Made by a program: the position numbers and the translations under genes | The notes under the pieces: generated by a model | Told to the model about the DNA's origin: nothing | Seen by the model: the letters and a program-made list of their open reading frames with translations, nothing else | Database searches by the model: none | Shown here: positions 1 through 9,604 of the stretch, piece after piece | Position numbering within the stretch: position 1 is the first letter of the stretch | Layout of the letters: each line of letters begins with the position of its first letter | Origin: Trinickia soli | GTDB taxonomy: Bacteria; Pseudomonadota; Gammaproteobacteria; Burkholderiales; Burkholderiaceae | Direction: 5' to 3' | Assembly (NCBI RefSeq): GCF_002879855.1 | Contig: NZ_PNYB01000001.1 | Span: 124,001 to 188,000 of the forward strand | DNA length: 64,000 nucleotides

Positions 1-1032
1 CAGTTCGAGGCCGTTCACGCTCGCGCAATCGACGGCATCGATTGCGTGTCAGAGGCGGTCTACGGCGCTGACGGCATCCGAAACGGAAGCCTTGCGGGAC
101 GCCCGGTCGAATTGCTGCGTCGGGCCTGCAACGATTTGATCGAGCAGGGCGTCGACGTGATCGTGTCGGGCGCGACCGAGATTGCACTCGTTATCGAGCA
201 ACTGAGCGCGCTGGGCGTACCGGTCATCGATTCCAATCTGGCCTGTGCGCACTACGCTGCCGAAGCGGCGGGCGCAGCAGGGCGCGCTGCGATCAAGGTC
301 GGCGTCGTCGGCGGCGTGGGACCCGCTGCGACAGTCGATTTTCTGCAAAAGGTCGTCCGCAACACGCCCGCGGCACGCGATCAGGATCACATCAAGTTGC
401 TGGTCGAGCAGAATCCGCAAATCCCCGACCGTACCGAGCATCTGATCGCCAACGGGGCCGACCCCACGATTTCGCTCTATGCGACCTGCAAGAAGCTCGA
501 ACAGGGCGATGCCGATTTGATCGCCATTCCGTGTAATACGGCGCACGCGTTCGTCGAGCGCATTCAGCCACGTCTCGGCATACCGATTGTCAATATGTTG
601 ACGGTGACGGCCCGTCACCTGAGAGATGCCTATCCGGGGCTCCACGAAATCGGGCTGTTGGCCACGTCGGGCACGATCGAAAGCGGCGTCTATCGGGACG
701 CACTCGCTGCACATGGCTTGCGTGAAGTCGTGCCGCCCGCGCATTTGCAAGCGCGCGTGATGGAAGCGATCTACGGCGAATGTGGCGTGAAGGCGGGGTA
801 CACCGCCGGCCGGTGTCGGGAAGACATCGATGCGGCGATAGAAGGGCTGATCGAGGCCGGTGTCGAGGTGATCGTGCTCGGATGCACGGAATTGCCGCTG
901 CTGCTTCCGGGAGGCATCTATACGAGCCGTACCGGCGTGAGCGTTGCACTGATCGACCCAACCGAAGTGCTGGCGCGGGAGTGCGTCGGGTATGCGATAT
1001 CCGGCGATCTTGCGACCTCCCTCATTGGATGA
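1..1032 (+). CDS. Tandem-domain aspartate/glutamate racemase family protein (5' end missing)
   Basis: The frame is open from base 1, so the start lies outside the window. At least 343 residues are visible. They form the C-terminal part of one Asp/Glu racemase domain, a short linker near residue 95, and a complete second domain. The second domain has both expected catalytic cysteine motifs, PCNTAH and GCTELP, which in this family carry out cofactor-independent proton abstraction from an amino acid. The visible part of the first domain has SGATEI where GCTEI is expected, so its second catalytic Cys is Ala and that half is probably inactive or structural. The substrate cannot be read from sequence; Asp, Glu or hydantoin-type relatives are all possible. 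An unrelated gene follows after about 215 bp, so no operon partner is seen downstream. Confidence 0.85.
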   Translation, partial: QFEAVHARAIDGIDCVSEAVYGADGIRNGSLAGRPVELLRRACNDLIEQGVDVIVSGATEIALVIEQLSALGVPVIDSNLACAHYAAEAAGAAGRAAIKVGVVGGVGPAATVDFLQKVVRNTPAARDQDHIKLLVEQNPQIPDRTEHLIANGADPTISLYATCKKLEQGDADLIAIPCNTAHAFVERIQPRLGIPIVNMLTVTARHLRDAYPGLHEIGLLATSGTIESGVYRDALAAHGLREVVPPAHLQARVMEAIYGECGVKAGYTAGRCREDIDAAIEGLIEAGVEVIVLGCTELPLLLPGGIYTSRTGVSVALIDPTEVLARECVGYAISGDLATSLIG

Positions 1033-1247
1033 ATACGGACTCGCAGCGGACCTTCTATCCATTGAAAGGGGAGCGCAAACGCCGGGTGATGCCCGGCCGA
1101 AGCCGCGCAATCCGCGTGCCGCGAGTCCGCCGCAATAAAGCGAATCCTACTGTTCGCAAAGCGTGGCTTGATCCGAATGGAATCGTCACGTAACTCAGTT
1201 AGAATCGCTCCAAATTCTGGATAACAACAGACCTGGGAGCGCGCTTC

Positions 1248-4200
1248 ATGCGACGCGGCATATTCAAACAACAATGCAAATGGATTGCCGCATCGGTTGC
1301 GGCGTTGGGTATCCTGTCGGCTACGACCTGGCAAGCGGATGCCGCGCGCATTACACGCGTCTCGCCGCAAGGCACGGTCGCAAAGGTGCGCCAGGTCGTC
1401 GTCAGGTTCGATGAGTCGATGGTCGCTTTCGGCGCCGCCGATTTGCCGGCGCCGGCTTCAATCAAATGCAATGACCCAAAAGCAAGCGCCGGCCAATCGC
1501 GTTGGATCGACGATAAAACCTGGGCCTGGGATTTCACCGACGATCTGCCGCCCGGCGTCGCATGTAGCGTCGATTTGAACGACGGTTTGAAATCGTCCGC
1601 AGGGACCGCCCTCACGGGGCCGAAACATTACGCATTTTCTACCGGTGGGCCGTTCGTCCAAAGCATTCGGCCATCCGGGGGGCAAATCGAAGAAGACCAG
1701 GCGTTTGTGGTCCGCCTCAATGGCCAGGCTACCGATGCCTCGGTGCGCGAACATATATGGTGCGAATCGAGCGCGTTGGGTAACCGCATTCCCGTCAAAA
1801 ACGTCGACGCTGCAACCCGCACCGCACTGCTCAAGCGCTTCGATATGCAGAAGCAAGCGGCACGCGTGTTGACGTTGCAATGTCAGCAGGCGTTGCCGTC
1901 CGGCACCAAGGCGCAACTCGTCTATGGCAAAGGCGTCGCGAGCCCGAGCGGTATCGCCAATGACGTCGAGCGCCGTTTCAACTTCACCGTGCGCGATCCG
2001 TTCGCCGCAAATTTCACGTGCGAACGCGAAAACGCCAAGGCGCCTTGCACCCCGTTGCGCCCGTTGCGGTTGACGTTCAATGCGCCTATTGCGCGCGCCG
2101 ATGCGGAAAAGATCCGCATCAAAGGCCCGAACGGCGATATCTCGCCAAAGTTCTCCGACGACGATAAAGATCCGCAAACGGAGGCAGTCGAATTCGCCGC
2201 CCCGTTGCCCGAGCGCGCGCAATTGACGATCGTGCTGCCGTCGAATTTGAAAGATGTCAGCGGCCGTGCCCTGTCGAATGCCGATCTGTTTCCGCTGAAG
2301 ACGACGACGGCGCCCCTGCCGCCGCTTGCAAAATTTTCGTCGGGCACGTTCGGCATCATCGAGCGTTTCGCCGAGCCAGGCATGCCTGCACTCGTGCCCG
2401 TGACGCTGCGCAACGTCGAAGCCGACCTGCACATCGCCGGGCTCAATGCGGGCAACGCGCAATTTACGAAACTGCGTGTCGATGCCGATACCGATATCCG
2501 TCGCTGGATGCGCAACGTCGATCGATTCGACGGCTTCACGATGAAGCGCGACGAAATCGACAAGCAGATGCCACACCTGCTCGACCATAATCCCCACCCC
2601 GTCATCGTGCCGCCCGACCCTCAATCGACCGGTGATTCGGGCGATTCGAAGAACCCCACGATCGATATTCGTTCTTTATCGTTGTTGGCCGGAAGCCCCG
2701 GTGTCGAAACGCTTGTGCTGCCGAAAGCCGATCCGAAGACGTTGCGGCCGTTCGAGGTCGTCGGCGTACCGGTGGCGAAGCCGGGTTTTTACGTCATTGA
2801 ACTGTCGTCTCCGGCGCTCGGCGCGTCACTGCTGGGCAAGCAGGCGCCCATGTACGTCCGCACGGCCGTGCTCGTCACGAATCTCGGCGTTCATCTGAAA
2901 GTGGGGCGCGAAAACAGCGTCGTATGGGTCACGACGCTCGATAAAGGGCAACCCGTGGCGAACGCCGACATCCATGTCAGCGATTGCAACGGCGCCGAGC
3001 TGGCTTCGGGGAAAACCGACGTTCACGGTGTGTTGACGATCGATGGACGACTGACCCCGCGCGCCGAATGCAAAGACGACAGCTTCGAAGGCTTGTTCGT
3101 TTCCGCGCGCGTTGACGACCCGAAGACCGGGCACGACATGGCGTTCGTGCGTTCCGATTGGAATCGCGGCATCGAAGCATGGCGCTTCAACGTTCCGACC
3201 GATACCAGTCTCGAGCGGACCGTTCAAGCGCATACGGTGTTTGATCGGACGCTGCTGCGTGCGGGCGAGACGGTCTCGATGAAGCATTTCATCCGCGCCG
3301 AGACGATGCATGGCCTCGCGTTCCCGAAAGCGTATCCGACGCGCTTGACGATACGCCACGCGGGCAGCGGCCAAACGTGGCATTTCCCGCTGACATGGGC
3401 CGCCGATCATACGGCGGATTCGACCTTCGTCATTCCCACAGCGGCCAAGCTCGGCGAGTACGACGTTGCGCTCGACGACGGCGATGTGAACGCCACTACG
3501 GGCGATGCGGGCAACGGCGGCGAAGCGGACGATTCGCCCGCACACAGCTACGCCTCGGGCAGCTTCCGCGTCGAAGCGTTTCGTTTGCCGGTTTTCAAAG
3601 GCACGATCGGCGTGCGCGACGAGAAAGCGCACCCGCTCGTCGCCGCCACGCAAGCGCCGCTGACGCTGCAGATCGACTACACGTCGGGCGGCGGCGCGGC
3701 GGGCCTGCCTGTGCAAATCTCCGCGCTGATGAAATCGACTTCGCCGTCGTTTGCGGATACGTATCCCGACTTCAGCTTCACCCCTTATGAGAAGCCGAAG
3801 CAGGATGCCGCCTCGTCGCCTTCCGACGACGAAGCGCAAACGCAGCAGCAAACCGACGACGATTCCGCCAAGCTCATCGCCGACAAGGAACCGGTCACGC
3901 TCGACCGCAACGGATCGGGAGCGTTCACGCTGAAGAACCTGCCGACTGTCGATGCGCCGAAAGCGTTGACGCTCGAAGCGACGTTCGCCGATCCGAACGG
4001 CGAAGTGCAGACGATCAGCGGCAATGCGACGTTGTGGCCGGCGGCTGTCGTGGCCGGCGTGAAATCGGGTCAATGGGTCTCGGTCGGCAACACGGTACCG
4101 GTCAAAGCGCTCGCCGTCGATTTGGAGGGCAAGCCGCGGGCGGGGGTGCCGCTCGAAGTGCGTGGCGTCGCGCGCATCACGATTTCTACGCGTAAGCGGA

Positions 4201-7200
4201 TGGTGGGCGGGTTTTACGCCTATGACAACCGTGCGGAAACGAAGGATCTCGGCACGCTTTGCAGCGGCAAGAGCGACGACCACGGCCTTATGACCTGCGA
4301 CGCGAGGCTCAAGCAAGCCGGCAATGTCGATCTCGTCGTGACGGCGAAGGACGGCGACGGCCGCGCGTCGACTGCGACGACCTCGGTGTGGGTCACACGC
4401 GAAGAAGATCTATGGTTTGGCGATACGAATACCGACCGTATCGACGTTTTGCCGGAAAAAACCGCGTACGAGCCCGGCGAAACGGCGCGCTTCCAGGTGC
4501 GCATGCCGTTTCGCTTCGCGACCGCGTTGGTTGCCGTGGAACGCGAAGGAATCATCGAAACGCACGTGGTCAAGCTCGACGGCAAAGACCCGACGATCTC
4601 ATTGAAAGTCGATGCGGGCTGGGGGCCGAATGTTTATGTGTCCGTGTTGGCATTGCGCGGTCGCATCCATGAGGTGCCCTGGTACTCGTTCTTCACCTGG
4701 GGCTGGAAGGCGCCGCTCGAATGGGTTCATGCCTTCTGGTACGAAGGCCGCCGATATGAGCCGCCCACGCCGCTCGTCGATCTGTCGAAACCGGCCTACC
4801 GTTACGGCTTGGCCGAAATCAAAGTCGGGACTGCGGCGCATAAGCTCGCCGTGACCGTCACGCCCGATGCGAAGACCTATACGGTGCGCGGCAAAGCCCA
4901 CGTGAAAGTGCGCGTGCAGTTGCCTGGCGGAAAGGCCGCACCGGCCGGCACGCAGGTGGCCGTCGCCGCTGTCGACGAAGCATTGCTCGAACTGATGCCC
5001 AACGATAGCTGGGATCTGCTCGATGCGATGCTGCAGCGGCGCGCGTACGGCGTCGAGACGGCGACGGCGCAGATGGAAATCGTCGGACGCCGGCACTTCG
5101 GCCGTAAGGCCGTGCCGGCGGGCGGTGGCGGCGGCCATAGCGCGACGCGCGAATTGTTCGACACGTTGTTGCTATGGAACCCTCGCGTGACGTTGGACGC
5201 GAACGGCGAAGCGACGATCGATGTGCCGCTCAACGATTCGCTCACGAGCTTCCGGATCGTTGCGATCGCCGCGGTCGGCAATGAAATGTTCGGCGCGGGC
5301 AGCACCTCGGTCCGCAGTACGCAGGATCTGCAACTGATTTCGGGGCTGCCGCCGCTGGTTCGCGAGGGCGATCGATTCCGCGCGCAATTCACGGTGCGCA
5401 ATACGACCTCACGCGCGATGAAGGTTATCGTCAAGCCCGACTCGCCTGATGGGCTGCAGCCGCAGACGGTCGATGTCGCAGCGGGTTCCGCACGTGAAGT
5501 GGCCTGGACCGTGACGCCGCCCGAGGGGCTTTCGGAATCGTCGAGCCCTGCCTTGACCTGGAACGTCGCCGCCGAAGAACAAGGCGGTGCGCATGCGGGG
5601 GACAAGTTGCGGGTTTCGCAGCGCGTCACGGCGGCCATTCCCGTAACAGTCCAGCAGGCGACGCTGACTCAGGTCGACGGCACCTTCACGCTGCCTGTGG
5701 CCGCGCCCGCAGGCGCCACGATAACCCAGGCCGGCGCGGTGCGTGGCGGCATCGCCGTCTCGTTGCAGCCGAGGCTTTCGGACGGTTTGCCCGGCGTGCG
5801 TCGTTGGTTCGAGCGCTATCCGTACGGCTGTCTCGAACAACTGAGCTCGCGTGCGTTGGGGCTTGCCGACGCGGCTCAATGGCAGGCGGTCGTCGCGAAG
5901 ATGCCCGTCTACCTCGATCACGATGGCCTTGCCAATTACTTCCCGCCGGGCGACGACAGCGGGCAGACCGGCAGCGTGACGTTGAGCGCCTATCTCCTGG
6001 CTGTGACCGACGAAGCCACGAAGCTCGATCCGCGCTTTGCGTTGCCTGACGACATACGGGCCAAGCTGGAAGGGGGCTTGACGAATTTTGTCGAAGGAAA
6101 GATTGCGCGCAACGTCTGGGCGCCGCGCAAGGATCTCGATCTGCGCAAGCTCGAAGCGATCGAAGCGCTGTCGCGCTTTGGCGATGCGCGCGCAACGATG
6201 CTCGATTCAATCGAAATCGCACCGAATCAATGGCCCACTTCCGCCGTGCTCGACTATTACGCGATTCTGACGCGCGTGAAGGATATCGCTCAACGCGAGC
6301 AAAAGCTCGCGCAAGCGGAGCAGATCATTCGCTCGCGTTTGACCTATCAGGGCACGCGTTTGACGTTCTCGACGGCCGACAGCGACGACCTGTGGTGGCT
6401 CATGACGGGCTCGGAAGCGAATGCCGCGCGAACCGCGCTCACATTCGTCAATGTGCCCGGGTGGAAGGATGAAATGCCGCGTTTGGTCGCGGGCTTGCTC
6501 GCGTTGCAAAACAACGGCGCATGGTCTACGACGACGTCGAATCTGTGGGGCTCGTTGGCCGTGCAAGCGTTCTCGCGCGCGTTCGAAAGCACGCCCGTAA
6601 CGGGGCAAACGAAGCTTCAGTTGGGCGAGACGTCGAAGACGATCGATTGGTCGCAAAGTGCATCGGCTGCAACGACCGCTGCATCGGCGACCGCCGTGAC
6701 AAAAACGGCCAATACGCGCAGTCAGTTGCTGCCGTGGCCGACGAGCGCTCGCACTGCGCCGGTTCCATTGACGCTGACGCAGCAAGGCACCGGCAAACCG
6801 TGGGCGACGATCGAAAGTCTGGCGGCGGTGGCGTTGAAAGCGCCGTTTGCCGCCGGATATCGGATCACGAAGACTGTGACGCCGATCGAGCCGGCCGTCA
6901 AAGGCATCTACACGCGAGGCGATATCCTGCGCGTTCATTTGGATATCGATGCGCAATCGGACATGACGTGGGTCGTCGTCAACGACCCGGTTCCGGCCGG
7001 CGCAACGATTCTCGGCTCGGGCCTCGGGCGCGACTCGGAGGCGGCGACCACCGGCGAGAAGCCGCAGGACGGCGTATGGCCTGCCTTTGTCGAGCGCGGT
7101 TTCGAGGGATACCGCGCGTACTACGATTACCTGCCCAAGGGGAAGTTGTCGATCGAATACACGATTCGACTCAATAACGCCGGAACGTTCGGGGTGCCGC

Positions 7201-7295
7201 CGACGCGCGTCGAAGCGCTGTATGCGCCTTCGACCTATGGCGTGCTGCCGAATGCGAACGTCGTCGTTCAAATGCCGGCGGCGGCGAAGCAGTAG
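1248..7295 (+). CDS. Bacterial alpha-2-macroglobulin family protein (large periplasmic protease trap)
   Basis: This 2015-residue protein opens with a Sec-type signal peptide (basic MRRG, hydrophobic stretch, cleavage near ADA-A at about residue 33). Repeated beta-sandwich (MG-like) domains follow. A conserved A2M segment lies near residue 1305, and the thioester motif CLEQ is at Cys1528, inside YPYGCLEQ. In the family the thioester covalently traps attacking proteases. The protein is longer than the E. coli YfhM type (about 1650 residues), and the signal region has no lipobox cysteine, so it is predicted to be soluble in the periplasm rather than lipid-anchored. pbpC starts 11 bp after the stop, the usual A2M-PBP1C pairing: the pair is thought to protect the envelope and repair peptidoglycan after attack. 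The ATG start has a modest GGGAG upstream. Confidence 0.93.
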   Translation: MRRGIFKQQCKWIAASVAALGILSATTWQADAARITRVSPQGTVAKVRQVVVRFDESMVAFGAADLPAPASIKCNDPKASAGQSRWIDDKTWAWDFTDDLPPGVACSVDLNDGLKSSAGTALTGPKHYAFSTGGPFVQSIRPSGGQIEEDQAFVVRLNGQATDASVREHIWCESSALGNRIPVKNVDAATRTALLKRFDMQKQAARVLTLQCQQALPSGTKAQLVYGKGVASPSGIANDVERRFNFTVRDPFAANFTCERENAKAPCTPLRPLRLTFNAPIARADAEKIRIKGPNGDISPKFSDDDKDPQTEAVEFAAPLPERAQLTIVLPSNLKDVSGRALSNADLFPLKTTTAPLPPLAKFSSGTFGIIERFAEPGMPALVPVTLRNVEADLHIAGLNAGNAQFTKLRVDADTDIRRWMRNVDRFDGFTMKRDEIDKQMPHLLDHNPHPVIVPPDPQSTGDSGDSKNPTIDIRSLSLLAGSPGVETLVLPKADPKTLRPFEVVGVPVAKPGFYVIELSSPALGASLLGKQAPMYVRTAVLVTNLGVHLKVGRENSVVWVTTLDKGQPVANADIHVSDCNGAELASGKTDVHGVLTIDGRLTPRAECKDDSFEGLFVSARVDDPKTGHDMAFVRSDWNRGIEAWRFNVPTDTSLERTVQAHTVFDRTLLRAGETVSMKHFIRAETMHGLAFPKAYPTRLTIRHAGSGQTWHFPLTWAADHTADSTFVIPTAAKLGEYDVALDDGDVNATTGDAGNGGEADDSPAHSYASGSFRVEAFRLPVFKGTIGVRDEKAHPLVAATQAPLTLQIDYTSGGGAAGLPVQISALMKSTSPSFADTYPDFSFTPYEKPKQDAASSPSDDEAQTQQQTDDDSAKLIADKEPVTLDRNGSGAFTLKNLPTVDAPKALTLEATFADPNGEVQTISGNATLWPAAVVAGVKSGQWVSVGNTVPVKALAVDLEGKPRAGVPLEVRGVARITISTRKRMVGGFYAYDNRAETKDLGTLCSGKSDDHGLMTCDARLKQAGNVDLVVTAKDGDGRASTATTSVWVTREEDLWFGDTNTDRIDVLPEKTAYEPGETARFQVRMPFRFATALVAVEREGIIETHVVKLDGKDPTISLKVDAGWGPNVYVSVLALRGRIHEVPWYSFFTWGWKAPLEWVHAFWYEGRRYEPPTPLVDLSKPAYRYGLAEIKVGTAAHKLAVTVTPDAKTYTVRGKAHVKVRVQLPGGKAAPAGTQVAVAAVDEALLELMPNDSWDLLDAMLQRRAYGVETATAQMEIVGRRHFGRKAVPAGGGGGHSATRELFDTLLLWNPRVTLDANGEATIDVPLNDSLTSFRIVAIAAVGNEMFGAGSTSVRSTQDLQLISGLPPLVREGDRFRAQFTVRNTTSRAMKVIVKPDSPDGLQPQTVDVAAGSAREVAWTVTPPEGLSESSSPALTWNVAAEEQGGAHAGDKLRVSQRVTAAIPVTVQQATLTQVDGTFTLPVAAPAGATITQAGAVRGGIAVSLQPRLSDGLPGVRRWFERYPYGCLEQLSSRALGLADAAQWQAVVAKMPVYLDHDGLANYFPPGDDSGQTGSVTLSAYLLAVTDEATKLDPRFALPDDIRAKLEGGLTNFVEGKIARNVWAPRKDLDLRKLEAIEALSRFGDARATMLDSIEIAPNQWPTSAVLDYYAILTRVKDIAQREQKLAQAEQIIRSRLTYQGTRLTFSTADSDDLWWLMTGSEANAARTALTFVNVPGWKDEMPRLVAGLLALQNNGAWSTTTSNLWGSLAVQAFSRAFESTPVTGQTKLQLGETSKTIDWSQSASAATTAASATAVTKTANTRSQLLPWPTSARTAPVPLTLTQQGTGKPWATIESLAAVALKAPFAAGYRITKTVTPIEPAVKGIYTRGDILRVHLDIDAQSDMTWVVVNDPVPAGATILGSGLGRDSEAATTGEKPQDGVWPAFVERGFEGYRAYYDYLPKGKLSIEYTIRLNNAGTFGVPPTRVEALYAPSTYGVLPNANVVVQMPAAAKQ

Positions 7296-7306
7296 TGGGA
7301 GCTTCG

Positions 7307-9577
7307 ATGCAAACGACACTACGTGCGGCTTCCGTGCGCGCCACTTTTTGCGCGCTGATGCTCTTGGCGGCGCCCTGCGTTCAGGCGTTGCCGACGTTTG
7401 ACCAGGTGCGCACACAGTGGCGCAGCTCCGATTGGCTGCTGCTTGCGCGCGATGGCGAGCCGCTTCAACGCACGCGCGTCGATTTGAAGGAGCGACGTGG
7501 CGATTGGGTTTCGCTTGCGGACGTTTCGCCGGCACTGCGCGAGGCGATCGTGGTGTCGGAAGACAAACGCTTTTACGAACACAGTGGCGTCGATTGGCGC
7601 GGTGCGGCCGCGGCTGCATGGGCCAACCTGTGGAACACGCGCACGCGCGGCGCCTCGACGGTCACGATGCAATTGACAGGACTCCTAAGCGACGATCCTC
7701 AGCATTCCGGGCAGCGATCGATTGCACAGAAGGCGGGGCAGGCAGTCAGCGCACTTTGGCTCGAAAGATCGTGGCGCAAGGATCAGATCCTCGAAGCGTA
7801 TTTGAATCTGGTGCCGTTTCGTGGCGAGGCCGTCGGCTTGTCCGCGTTGTCGTTGACGTTGTTCGGCAAAGCGCCGTCGGGACTCGACGAGCGCGAGGCT
7901 GCTGTCGCGGCCGCGCTGATCCGTTCGCCGAACGCGTCCTATCCGATCGTCAGCGCGCGGGCGTGCCGCATTCTGCGGGACCTGAAAGCCCCGCGGCGCT
8001 GCGACAATCTGGCGAGCTACGTGCAGCTTGCGTTCGCAAGGCCGCCGCCGGCTGTGCTTTCGGTGGCTCCCGAGGCGGAAATGCTGGCGCCGCATTTTGC
8101 ACGGCGTGTCGCCGGCGAAGTGCATCCGACCGCCGGGATGCGTATCGTGACGACGCTCGATGCCAAACTGCAGCGCTTTGCGACAGCCACGCTCAGGCGG
8201 ACGCTGGTGGAACTGAACGCACCCGCGCACGCGCGCAATGTTCACGACGGGGCGATCGTCGTGCTCGACAACGCGACAGGCAACGTCCTTGCATGGGTCG
8301 GCTCTTCGGGCAGCCTTTCCCAGGCGGGGGAGGTCGATGCGGTGCTGGCGAGGCGTCAGGCAGGCTCGACGCTGAAGCCGTTTCTCTATGGGCAGGCGAT
8401 CGACGAACACCGGCTGACGACGGCATCGCTGCTTGACGATGCGCCCCTCGATCTTGCCGCGGGCGGCGGCCTCTACATTCCACAAAACTACGACAAGGAT
8501 TTCAAAGGCTGGGTCAGCGTACGCACGGCGCTCGGGTCTTCGTTGAACGTCCCTGCCGTGCGCACGCTCGTCATGGTCACGCCGCATCGTTTCGCTATGA
8601 CGTTGAAGGCGCTGGGATTGCCGCTTGCCGAAAGCGGCGACTACTACGGTTATTCGCTCGCGCTCGGCAGTGCCGATATCACGTTGTTGTCGTTGACGAA
8701 TGCGTATCGGGCGTTGGCCAATGGCGGGGTCGCGAGCGCGACGCATGATTTGCCGCAGGCGAAGACAACGCGCGACGTCCGCGTTCAGAATGCGTCACGG
8801 CGCGTCCTGAGCGCCGATGCCGCGTACATCATCACGACGGTCCTGTGGGACAACAACGCGCGCACGCGCACGTTCGGTTTCGACAGTCCGCTGGCGACGC
8901 GGTTTTTTTCGGCGGTAAAGACAGGCACGAGCAAGGACATGCGCGACAACTGGACCATCGGCTTCACGTCGCGCTATACGGTGGGCGTTTGGGTGGGCAA
9001 TGCCGACGGCAGCGCGATGTGGGACGTATCGGGCGTGACGGGCGCGTCGCCGATTTGGGCTGCCGTGGTCGGTTATCTGCATCGGCATGTGTCGAGTCTG
9101 CCGCCTGCGATGCCGGCGGGCGTGGTGAAGACGCGCGTTTCATTCGACGGTAACGTCGAGCCGTCGCGCAATGAGTGGTTCTTGAAGGGCTCGGAACTGA
9201 CGACGGTTGGGCTGGCCGCGGACGCCGGAAACGCTTCGTTGCCGGGGGCGATGCGAGGCGCGCGAAGTGGTGCGTCGCGCATTGGATCGCCGACGGACGG
9301 CACGTTGTTTGCGCTGGACCCCGACATCCCTGCCGCGAGGCAACGCATCGTTTTCGAACGAGTGAGCGGCTCGTCGACGGGCAGTGTCTGGCGGTTGGAC
9401 GGCAAACCGCTGGGCCATGCGCAGCGCTTGCCCTGGCCGCCGTGGCCTGGCCGGCATCTGCTCGAACTCGTGAACGCGCAGGGTGCGAGTGTCGACGCCG
9501 TTCATTTCGAAGTGCGGGGTGCGACGGCGCGTGCGGCGGGGGCTTCGAAGGCGGGCGGCACGCTGCCGCCGCGATGA
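7307..9577 (+). CDS. pbpC: Penicillin-binding protein 1C
   Basis: A bifunctional peptidoglycan synthase of 756 residues. A signal/anchor sequence is followed by a GT51 glycosyltransferase domain (EDKRFYEHSGVD near residue 80, then GASTVTMQL) and a transpeptidase domain. The active site is S354-T-L-K, the SxN motif is SLN, and KTGT is at about residue 538. The C-terminal 120 residues match the BiPBP_C domain typical of PBP1C. I chose the ATG at 7307 because TGGGAG lies about 6 bases upstream. An in-frame GTG at 7295 overlaps the stop of the alpha-2-macroglobulin gene and is less likely. The 11-bp gap implies co-transcription with that gene. PBP1C is known as the partner of bacterial alpha-2-macroglobulins. 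Confidence 0.95.
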   Translation: MQTTLRAASVRATFCALMLLAAPCVQALPTFDQVRTQWRSSDWLLLARDGEPLQRTRVDLKERRGDWVSLADVSPALREAIVVSEDKRFYEHSGVDWRGAAAAAWANLWNTRTRGASTVTMQLTGLLSDDPQHSGQRSIAQKAGQAVSALWLERSWRKDQILEAYLNLVPFRGEAVGLSALSLTLFGKAPSGLDEREAAVAAALIRSPNASYPIVSARACRILRDLKAPRRCDNLASYVQLAFARPPPAVLSVAPEAEMLAPHFARRVAGEVHPTAGMRIVTTLDAKLQRFATATLRRTLVELNAPAHARNVHDGAIVVLDNATGNVLAWVGSSGSLSQAGEVDAVLARRQAGSTLKPFLYGQAIDEHRLTTASLLDDAPLDLAAGGGLYIPQNYDKDFKGWVSVRTALGSSLNVPAVRTLVMVTPHRFAMTLKALGLPLAESGDYYGYSLALGSADITLLSLTNAYRALANGGVASATHDLPQAKTTRDVRVQNASRRVLSADAAYIITTVLWDNNARTRTFGFDSPLATRFFSAVKTGTSKDMRDNWTIGFTSRYTVGVWVGNADGSAMWDVSGVTGASPIWAAVVGYLHRHVSSLPPAMPAGVVKTRVSFDGNVEPSRNEWFLKGSELTTVGLAADAGNASLPGAMRGARSGASRIGSPTDGTLFALDPDIPAARQRIVFERVSGSSTGSVWRLDGKPLGHAQRLPWPPWPGRHLLELVNAQGASVDAVHFEVRGATARAAGASKAGGTLPPR

Positions 9578-9604
9578 CCGATCACCGATGCGGCGCCTCG
9601 CGCA

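Noticed and set aside
49-1110. Long minus-strand open frame of about 350 codons opposite the racemase gene
   Set aside because: It mirrors the codon pattern of the plus-strand gene, is Arg/His-rich with no domain, and the plus strand has clear racemase motifs.
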